Shown in pieces: positions 55,118 to 64,000 of a DNA stretch of 64,000 nt. The DNA comes from Membranipora membranacea. Lineage: Eukaryota > Bryozoa > Gymnolaemata > Cheilostomatida > Membraniporidae. The notes beneath the pieces are model-generated. The model was not told where the DNA came from. It ran no database searches and was given only the letters and a program-made list of their open reading frames with translations. The translations under genes and the position numbers were made by a program. The stretch's first letter is position 1; every line of letters begins with the position of its first letter. Location: assembly GCA_914767715.1 (NCBI GenBank), contig OU612067.1:372001-436000 (forward strand). Direction: 5' to 3'.

Positions 55118-57289
55118 TGCAAGCTATTTCATACTATAAACTATAACTACAGAGTCCTTCTATAATAAAATAAAGTATTCATTAAAAACTTGAGAGTAGT
55201 TCCACATTCATCATTGACAGTCACTGACTCTGACTCAATAGAATAGTGAAATCACTTATTTATGAATGCCTTACTAACCAAAGGTCCCACTATCACAACA
55301 ACAATGAATATGGTTGGATGAGCTTGGAGTGGCAGGTAGTGGTTCAACCAGGGAGGGTTCAACAAAGGAGTACTCCTTGGTTCAACTTCATTTTTGTTTA
55401 TTTCATATTATTTTATAGATGGCCTACTACACACAGTGTAATGTTTTACTTGTTGTTGAAATTGACCATATACTCAGGACTGTTTCAAAAGCATGAATGC
55501 TATATGCAATTCACAGTTTTTTATATGACTGTATAGCATGTAAATAGCTGAGAAATGTTCATCATCAAGTAGTTTTACAGGATAGAGGAGACAGGATAGT
55601 AGCAGAAAAAGTTCCAGGCTCATGCACCATTGATGTCAACTGAGATTGTCATACACAAGTAATCAGTATCTTCTCCAGGCACCCGAAGACATCAGTTCAT
55701 GAAATGACCTTGAGAATATTAAGGGGTGAAGTAGCCTTAGGAGTTGTTTCCTCTCAAATAGTAGATTATTTTGAGACCTTTGCTTGGGATCCAGGGACGG
55801 CCAGTAGAATTCCACTAACTGCAATTAATTATGATAATTTTGTCTCCATTTGGGAAGAGCTGGTTGCCTGGAAAGTAGAATACAAGAAAATGTACAGTAC
55901 AGCTTTGAAGTTACAATTTACTTCATTGCCATTAAATAGCATTGTGAAGACAAGTAACAAAGTAAGTCTTTTTACCAAATGTACCATGGGCTCCTCTGAT
56001 TTGCAAGCCTTTATTTTGCCCATGTCCAGTGATTATGTTACATACTGAAAATCATTTATTTATTAGGAAATAAAGAAAGGCTTGCAAGTCCCAGGGGCCC
56101 ACCCATGCTAGTAGTTAATATAGAGACATGCTTTAACACAGGACATGCAGCAGTAAGTAATACATACACCCTGCATAGGTTTCTGGAGTTGCAGTACAAT
56201 CATGTATCCTTGCGTGATTGTAATACACATCATTCTTGCTTGCCCATGACCCCAGTTACCCACCTAGAACTAGCCTAGTAGACTAAAAGTAAAAAAGAAA
56301 GCTCAAATCTTGGTATAAATTTTATTAGTTATGAGTAGTTAAGTTATAGTAGCTACATTTTGCCATTATGTACATCTTTCCCAAGAAGGTGCATCATTCT
56401 TTTAGTGTCATGCTTTCCACAGGCCCACGCACTGCAGTTTGTGCAAGTCCTTTTGTTGACTTATTTTGGAACGTGTGGTTGAGGCCTAGACCACTGGATG
56501 TGATGACTGTGATGTTAACTACTCATTCTACATCCTACCTACTATGACTCTTATTAAAATGTTCAGGCATACTGCATGACCTAGGGCTAGCAATTACCCA
56601 GATGTTCTCTTGCTCAGGCAAGTCAAATAATGTGTCTCTTGCATATTCAGGCATTGCACTTCCAGTTCCTTGTAATCTGGTAACAGAGTGAGTTGGGTTC
56701 CTGGCACAACCAAACCACATTTGATTTCAGCTACTAGTCTGTCCCAGAGTTTGCCAAGGACTAATAAAATCTTGATACTCCTCGGATTTTCTGTTTTATA
56801 AGTGAATTCAGTCAATCAAAATTTGATGAAGCTGGCCCCGACAAGAGGCAGTTTAAACGTGTGAATAACACTGCCCCGTGTCACATGCAAACAGTGAACT
56901 ATGAATTTGCCTCTTATACACAGTTGGCGGTAGTCAATTAAGATGGGGTTTTACTACAACCAAGTGGCTGCCCGGACCAGACCTCTTACCTCTTACAATT
57001 TCTCAAAGGTGCCCAGCAAGACCAATTGATGGGTTGAAATCTATGGAGTATGATATTTGGTTAGATTCAACTCTTTGCCCTCGACCATACGTTAGATGCT
57101 CACTCAAATTAGAAATGTGCATAGCTTACCAAAGCCAGGTCAAAGAGCTAGTCCATCTTCACTATTTCCTACGTCAAGATCTTAAACTCCATACCAGCCT
57201 TACACTTTGTCACCGGTCTCAAAGTTTACTTTCCTTTCAGAAGAGACAGTTCACAATGAGGGATGACGTATAATTATTAATCCGCACAT
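55118..57289. other. Intergenic region between divergent TSC2 and RING genes
   Basis: About 2.2 kb that must hold the promoters of both genes. No clear TATA box or CpG-rich block is evident. A 114-codon plus-strand ORF (55704-56048) and 60-90-codon frames near 56.5-57.3 kb are open, but I recognise no family and see no splice partners. An imperfect foldback around TTGCAAGCCTTT lies at 55984-56107. The segment may contain a decayed element of unknown type. Confidence 0.45.
55984..56107. repeat. Imperfect inverted repeat (foldback)
   Basis: The left arm, from CATGGGCTCC through TTGCAAGCCTTTATTTT, is mirrored by a right arm, AAATAAAG through GGCTTGCAAG and CACCCATG, about 50 nt away. It may be a remnant of a small foldback element. 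Confidence 0.5.
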
Positions 57290-60200
57290 ATGGCTTACTC
57301 AGGGTCAGTGTTTAAGAGTGTATGTGATGATATCCTCGAGCCGAGGGGAGTTAAAGTCGGCGGATACAAAGATGAAATATTCGACAATCTCTCTGAGAAG
57401 GAGAGAGAAGATATCAGCTGTCAGATATGGTGAGAGTTAATTTATAACACGTCATTGAAGGCAGAACGATATACAGAAGGCTAAACTGTCATGTGATCTG
57501 ATGATTTCAAAGCAACAAAAAAGGATAAAAATCTAACATAGTACCCAACATGATTTGGCAAATAATTTCAACTTGCAAAATACCACATTTCTGCTCAAAT
57601 GGCTTGATATGCAAGCTTCACCTTACCCTCATGTTGTGATTTCATTTACTTTACAATCATATAATAATAATAATTTACTGTGTATCTTACTTTACAGTTT
57701 TATGGTTGCCAAAGATGCACATTGGTGTACAAACAAGCACCTGTTCTGTGCAGCATGTATCTATGCCTGGTCAATGACAGGTGAGGGTAATACTGACAGG
57801 TGCCCTGTATGTAGAGTGAGGGGTTCTTACTGTGAGGAGGATTCTATCAATGTCCGTATTAATAACATGGCTATAAAGTGAGTAAGCTGTTCAGACATAA
57901 AAATATAGCCGCTGTGTTAAGGTCAGCTCAGACCTTGAAACTCAAAGAAATACACTATATTTATATAAATAAATGTTAACGTCTTATCTACATCTAGAAT
58001 TCATTTGTTTAAGTAATTAACTTGATTACTAGCTTGTAAGTTATTTATCCAATAAGATTCAGTGTGGTGACTAAGACTAAAGTGAAAAAAAGAAGTCACT
58101 ACCAAACACAAAGCATGGGTTGTATTTTATTATTTTTAGATGTACAAAATGTAAATGGAAAGGACAGGTGGTCGACTACAGAGCTCATTCACACGGGCTA
58201 GATGAAGTGGGGATAAATCCTAAGCTTGCTGAACTTCCAGGTGTTTGGTGAGAAGCTAAGTATAATATGTTATGATGTAAGTTCTCACTCATGAGAGACA
58301 AGAAAGTCCTGTTCTCCAGAATGTCAAAGCAAATTGATTTCATAAACAGTGTTTTGTATATTTTACACACAAAAATTTCACATTGTCCTTTATATTTTAG
58401 ATAAACTATCTTCTGGTTACTGAGAACTCTTGAAAGACTAGAAAGCCAAGAGATTCCATAAACTATGCTTTATATCATCATATTTTTTTTACCGAATCAT
58501 CAATCCGTCCAAACAATATAACACTATACATTTGTTTGAGAGATACACAATTCATGTTGTTATGATAGTAAGTTATCTCCCTCTCCTATTTCAGGTCTAG
58601 CTCTGGAGATTCTATTTTCCCTGATCTTGGTACCAATGAAACTCTGGATGAAACGGTAGAAACTTGTCGAAGGCGACATCAGAGACGCTATCTTGATGCC
58701 CAACTTGATCTTATAGACGGTATGAACAACATAGTTTTCCTCTCTAAAATAGATATGGTATAAAAATCTGTGATTTCAGTAGTGTTATTACTGGTTGAAG
58801 ACTGAGAGCGTTTTTGCCGTAATGTAGATGTAAATTCTTTGAGGAGATATAACAGACTCTTTACTCAAACCCAAAACTGAATGACTAGCAGTTCATAACC
58901 CCAAATTTTTCTCAGCTGAGTTAAATTTCACCACAAACATTTTGGCACCTGGCAGCTGTCTTCTAAATGTCTGAGATATGTTTCACCGGATCCAATACTT
59001 GGAATCTATTGCAGGTCAGGCACGACTGGCGTTCCTGCTCGATATATTTGAGGAGGACCTTGCTCGACACAGAGCTAATCTGAATACATTAGTCAGAGTA
59101 CAGCAGAGATACAATGCTGAGCAGTTTAATGAAGTTATGAGACTAGAGTCAGAGCTCGGACAGATTACCTCTAACTTACTACATCTCATCGATAGTGAGT
59201 TTATCGTTTAGTGTGTTTGGTGTGATGCTCCATATTGAGAACATCATTAAGTGTAACATTTCAACTTTGATGATATGGAAAGTCTGCACCATTATGTCTG
59301 TAATATTTGTTGATGACTTGACTAGATAAGAGCTATTTTCCCATCCAGTCTAACCTCTAAATACTTAGTTTCATTGACAGCATTGTGTTAATCTCACAGG
59401 GTTTTTTCTATTGAGATGTTTAAGGCATCTATTTGTTGGTGGCAGCTCTAGCACAGCGCTTTCAGGAACAAAAAATCAACCAATGCTATAACATCGACAA
59501 TAACAAGAAACTCTTCTCTCTTATTAGCAAACAAACTTTTAATGCCAATTTTGTATCACTTTGACAGATGCCAGTAGTGATGTGGATATGATGACTAACA
59601 GACTGAGAGGTCAAGGGTTAAATAGAGCACCAGTCACTAATCCTGGTAACTCTGCTATATCTAGTACAATATCACGGCTCAGATCCCAGCGCACTGGTGA
59701 GGGTTTGTCTCATCTGATACAGATTGCTGTACCAGTTTTATCTATTTTATCAATACATATAATTATACTATCAGTGGTAAAACTTTTATATTCTTATGCT
59801 GCTGTAGATTGTTTGAGGATTTCTTTGTCGTCTTTTTACCGACTTATTCCTGTGACTCATATGCTTATAGAGCTGAGCTCCATCCCATCCTTCCCACTGA
59901 GAGCGTCACGCCATCGAGAGGTGCGTGAGGCTGACTCAGACTTACCAAGTAGAACTCTAACAGGTGATGAGCAGAACCAGCCAATCAGAAGGTCCAGATT
60001 CTTCAGAGTAAACTCACGGATTAATACTAATCCCTCACAAACCGACCTGATCAATACAGAGACCGCCGCACAGGGAGGTGAGTCTGTACCTAATACTAAC
60101 ACTAATCCCTCACAGACCAACCTGCTCAATACAGAGACTGCCGCACAGGCAGGTGTGTCTGTACCTAAAATATAATAGCAGGAAATAAACCTTAACTGAA

Positions 60201-61014
60201 ATGTAAAGGTATCAAAAGTGTGCAATTTTGCACATTTTTTATACCTTTTGATCGATGATCTAGTTAGTTTTGTAACTCAGAACTTCAAATGATCACTCTG
60301 ACTCTGATATATATTTTGAATGTCCAATATAGTAATTTCCTCCAATACGATGCGTTTGGTAGTCGGGAGCATCTTTTCTTTTGCTATATTGACAGATTGG
60401 TGATTGTTGGTGATATTTTTTCAGGAGCTTTGAGTACCGGAACTGAATCAACCCAGCTTACATCATCTGGTACTGGGAGACTTCTAAATAGGAGAACTAC
60501 TGAATCTCATACTGAGACCTCAGGAGTTGCTAACTCATATACACAACAGAGAATAACTCCTAACCTTGTCAGAATGTCCAACCAGGAAACTGTGAACCCA
60601 TTCTCTATAACATACCCTCCAACTAATCCTCAACCTACAAATAATAGACACATACCTACCATATCACCTACTCAGACTATCCGCCAGAGCAGGCAGATGC
60701 CTACTGTCGTACCAAATACACCAGAAACAACAAGGGTGACAACTCCCATATTACCTCAAAGAGTGACAGGTGCCAGCACGACACTGACACCCTGTCCACC
60801 TCGTGACAGTACCTCTACTACTCCTGTGGCACCTCGGACAGGTGCTACCAATGCTGTATCTGGTAATCCATTCACTATAACCTGGCCTCCTGCTGGAGAT
60901 GGTGTGCAGAGTGGGGGGATAACTCACAGATCCACTAATAGCACAACGTCTCTAACTAGGAGAGTCAGTAGACAGGAGCTGAGGAGGTTAGGCAGGTCAG
61001 ATAGAGATACATAA
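57290..61014 (+). CDS. RING plus TRAF-type zinc-finger protein, probable E3 ubiquitin ligase, 8 exons
   Basis: Exons 57290-57429, 57698-57877, 58140-58247, 58595-58719, 59015-59194, 59568-59696, 59871-60077 and 60425-61014 join in phase to about 552 aa (577 if the later donor at 60152 is used). A RING finger at residues 44-85 has the ligands C44, C47, C57, H61, C64, C67, C82 and C85, with the usual W before the third Cys and CPVC at the end; exon 1/2 splicing creates C47. A second zinc site follows (KCTKCKWKG, then RAHSHG), as in RNF41- or TRAF-type ligases. Next comes a helical stretch (about residues 175-240), then a long Ser/Thr/Pro-rich tail with two NPF motifs. RING proteins transfer ubiquitin from an E2, so this is probably a cytoplasmic ligase. 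The substrate is unknown, and I could not match it to a named vertebrate gene. Confidence 0.85.
60023..60172 (+). repeat. 75-bp in-frame duplication covering a splice donor of the RING gene
   Basis: Two 75-bp copies each encode NTNPSQT(D/N)L(I/L)NTETAAQ and each end with a candidate donor: GGGAG|GTGAGT at 60078 and GGCAG|GTGTGT at 60153. Both donors are in the same phase, so the second would add 25 residues. The first matches the donor consensus better. Confidence 0.9.
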
Positions 61015-61697
61015 CAAAGCTGATCTTATAGTCTACGCTCTCAATGTCAGGGTACTGTCTAGTGGTGTGCATGAGCTGTAGCTACGTCTGGTAACAATCT
61101 GACCATGAGATGTAATCCAGAAGCTAGTTTTAACTAAGCAGCTGCTGTGATAATCATAGAAATAGTTTATTTTTTCCAGCTATTGAACAAGTCTAAACTT
61201 ATTTTCTAACTTCGATCCGTCCAAAAGCAAGGAGTCTATTTTGTTAGAGGTAAAGTATTTTGTATGTTTTATGCCACTTCCATTTTGTGCCTATAAGATA
61301 TAAGATATCAATTTATAGATATAGTCTATTTTCTCTTAGAAGGATGCTGCCCTGTTGTATCATAGAAAGGCGAGGCTGCCAGCTGATCACCATATAAGGT
61401 GTCATTACATGAGTTGTAATATTATAAATCAGCAGTGTATTTTATTTGTTTCTTATAATGAATGAATGTCACTTAAAACACAATCTTGTACAAAAGCAGG
61501 AAGATAAATTGAAATAGGGATCAATGATAGAAAGTTGGAAAAGGATTTTTCATCTGAAGTTGTAATCTACCACAAAACAAAAGACTTTTCAATGCAGCTA
61601 AAACAACATTTCTTCATCCATAATTTTATGGTGCACGAAAATCAATGCTTAGAAGAAGAATAGATATTTACAATAACTAAATCTTTGCAGAGATATT
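61015..61697. other. Convergent 3' region between RING and coiled-coil genes
   Basis: About 680 bp without a gene. A minus-strand AATAAA at 61442-61447 and another near 61167 could serve the coiled-coil gene. I found no canonical AATAAA for the RING gene here. Confidence 0.5.
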
Positions 61698-63825
61698 TTA
61701 GTTTATATTCCAGTCCTCGTGTTGTTGAGTATCGTCAGGCCTAACTCTGTTCTCTAGTATCTGTTCGAGTGTGACTAACTTATCGTGACATGAGTCTCTG
61801 AGATCAATGAGTTTATCTCTCTGTCTGCGAGCCTTACTCAGGTTCTTAGTGAGAACTCGGACCTGTTTCTCTGTGTTAGATCGCTCACTACACAAACTGT
61901 TATAATCATCCATTCTCTCTGTCAAATCTCCCAGGCTCAACTTCTTACTCTCCAGTCTGAAAAACAAACATTATTTATGTTAAATGCGGGAGGGAGGTCT
62001 TTTGATTGAAATAATTAATATTTTAAATGCTGATCATGTCCATTCTCTAACTCTTCTTTCTCAGAATACTCACCGCTGAGCCCATTATAACTATATCAGT
62101 TATCAATCTGGCATTGGACCTCAAACAAGGCCCCTGACCCACCCGTCCTCTACTGCGAGGCCGCCGTCATGTTAGCAGAGGGGGCAACTCCGATGCTGGC
62201 AGATTGGCACAAACTTAATATCTCCTCCCCTTCCCATCACTTCTTGTAACTAAATCCAACAATTCACCTTGCAGTAGGACATCACCATGCAGTAGGACAT
62301 CACCTATATTCTCCAATGTCGAACAAATCTGACATTCCCGATCCCTGGGATGAATTTTTTTACCTCGTTAAATCCCTTCTGGCTTGTTAACATAAATTAT
62401 TAAAAGAGCATGTTGAGGGAGTAAACTGGTACAAAGGAAATGGAATTTCTCAGTTAACAGAAATCAGCTGATCGCTGTACCACTCTATAAATACAACACA
62501 GTGCATAATTTTTCGTCGTGTCCCACTAGCCCTGTTACATGGTCACCCTTCTCACACCCTTGGAAGATGACGCATACATCTACAATGTGATGTTCTTAAA
62601 ATTTCGTGCAGGAATTGGTGGCAACAAAACAAACTGCGATGTAATTGGCTATAGCAGTCAATGAATTCAAACTGTAAAATCTGCTCCTAGATTTTCTAAT
62701 CCAAAGCCCAAACTTTTTGCTTTCATGCTTTTGTTCAATTTAGAGGTTTGAATTTTCAACACATCTGAGTCTATCCACAACTCATCCAAATTACATTTTA
62801 AGCAAAATTTGATTACAATAGTACCTCCTCTGATAGTAGTCTTTGTCACATTGTGATATACCACAAGCCTCGTCTAAATTCTCCAGCTCCTCGATGCAGC
62901 AGTCCGGGACGTCCCTAGACTCCTCCTTTTCTAAGTTATTCAGAGCATTCTCTAAGGCTAAAATCTCCAATCTCAACCGGTGACATTGCCTTTCATGATT
63001 GCGAAGCTCCCTCATGTCAAAGGAAGTGAATTCCAGTTTTAGCGTATCCAATACTAGTTTTTCTTTCCTAAGTGAGGTGTTGGCTGTGTTATACATTACT
63101 AACGAGATCTTTTGTTGTTTGTCTATAGTTTTCAGCTGTTTCCTTGTTTTATCTATGTTCTTTTGCAGATCATCAATGTAGCATTTATCAAGGCTCAGCC
63201 AGTCATAGAATTTTTCAAGATAGTCCTCCAAACTATTGATAGTTGCTGGGAGAAGCCGGGCTATAGTGTGTCCAGAATGACATTCACATTGCAGTAAGTC
63301 CATCGGTATCTCACTTCTGTGCACTGGTAGGCTATCTAGCTGCAGATATCCGAGCATCAGAGATATTTTCTCCCTGAACTTTTTGACAGAGTTAATTTTT
63401 GCTCGGTAGTGAGTGAAGAGGCGATCATCATTGACTCCTATAGCCTGATAGTTACTACAGTAAAGCATATACTGATTATACAGATCCTCTGTACAGGCGT
63501 GATCTAACTTCACCAGCCTCTCCCTACAGCTCCGGAAGCTGTGTGCCCAGTCCACAAGCTCTGGCTCGGTCCCGCCTTTGTTCCCTCCTTGTCTGAGCAC
63601 TTGATTGACGACGTCATAGTTATTTGTGGTGTTTTTTAGTAGACTGCACACATATAGCCCGTGGTTCTCCTCATCTCCACCGACACCGTAATACTGAGCC
63701 TTACATCGACTCAGCTCTCGTCTGAAGTAACGCAGCCTGTCAACCAGATACTCCCACACCTGGTGTAGATGGATGACTGGAGATCCAGGCTCCCATCCCT
63801 GTTTCCTTCTATTTGCTCTCTTCAT
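61698..63825 (-). CDS. Unidentified coiled-coil protein, 2 exons
   Basis: Exon 1 (63825-62825) and exon 2 (61956-61698) join in phase to 419 aa. I do not recognise it. The basic start (MKRANRRKQG) is followed by HLHQVWEYLVDRLRYFRREL and a largely helical middle. From about residue 205 on it is heptad-rich, with charged coiled-coil segments (SLEDYLEKFYDWLSLD, DDLQKNIDKTRKQLKTIDKQ, LRLEILALENALNNLEKEES, and in exon 2 LTKNLSKARRQRDKLIDLRD). There is no signal peptide, membrane segment or catalytic motif. It is probably cytoskeletal, centrosomal or ciliary, but that is a guess from structure alone. The start is the first ATG of the long frame; an upstream coding exon is not excluded because the window ends 175 nt beyond. 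Confidence 0.75.
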
Positions 63826-64000
63826 AGATCAAGCGGTAGTTGTTAGTGGAAAGAAAACTGAAAGAAAGAGAAGAGCGTATGAACCGTTATCACTTGATAT
63901 CATGGTGAAGAGTGTTCAGATGAATCTTGAGGCGATTTACCATTAGTCAGCTGAAGCAAAGCTCTAGAAGATCCTCAAAATCCGCCACCTGAACAAGATG
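63826..64000. other. Upstream of the coiled-coil gene, window edge
   Basis: 175 bp holding the 5' UTR or promoter of the minus-strand coiled-coil gene. No distinct motif seen. Confidence 0.4.

Noticed and set aside
58241-58245. Donor GTGTTTGG directly after CTTCCAG in the RING gene
   Set aside because: Its phase gives early stops in the next exon; the donor GTGAGA at 58248 keeps the frame open and gives ELPGVWSSSGDS.

Overview
This is animal nuclear DNA: AT-rich, with genes split by GT-AG introns, clear animal developmental and signalling genes, and abundant tandem repeats. I cannot name the species. The gene content points to an invertebrate; a lophotrochozoan is possible, but nothing in the sequence settles it.

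Layout. (1) 67-1913 (+): a three-exon EMX/empty-spiracles homeobox gene, complete except possibly for an upstream 5' UTR. (2) About 2.3-21.2 kb: a gene-poor interval with several small tandem arrays and TAAT-rich blocks. (3) 21255-26732 (+): a nine-exon TMEM161 membrane-protein gene (486 aa). (4) 28092-55117 (-): TSC2 (tuberin), 33 coding exons that join in phase to a 1771-aa protein with a C-terminal Rap-GAP domain. One intron (32722-40493) is almost entirely a 31-bp minisatellite. Another intron holds a small intronless gene in the opposite direction (31545-31913), and a third holds a decayed LINE fragment. (5) 57290-61014 (+): a RING/TRAF-type zinc-finger gene of eight exons, about 552 aa. 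(6) 61698-63825 (-): a two-exon coiled-coil protein of 419 aa that I do not recognise. TMEM161 and TSC2 converge, TSC2 and the RING gene diverge, and the RING and coiled-coil genes converge.

The most unusual feature is a recurring type of repeat rather than a gene. Many tandem repeats here are built on exon-intron boundaries. The 31-bp unit, about 245 copies in a row, is exactly the last 16 nt of a TSC2 intron (branch-like site, pyrimidine-containing stretch and AG acceptor) plus the first 15 nt of the next exon. The real splice acceptor is thus the last of about 246 near-identical ones. Each unit also reads CAG|GTAGGG, a joined 3'/5' splice site like those used in recursive splicing. The same gene has a 29-bp repeat spanning another acceptor (eight copies), a 30-bp repeat spanning a donor (four copies), a 15-bp repeat between two phase-compatible acceptors, and 20-bp and 11-bp arrays starting beside donors. 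The RING gene has a 75-bp in-frame duplication of a donor, and TMEM161 has a short array beside a donor.

The genes do not form one pathway. TSC2 is the GTPase-activating subunit that, with TSC1, inhibits Rheb and mTORC1. EMX is a regional patterning transcription factor. The RING protein is probably a ubiquitin ligase. All exon coordinates were derived by hand from splice motifs, reading phase and similarity to remembered family sequences, without transcript data.
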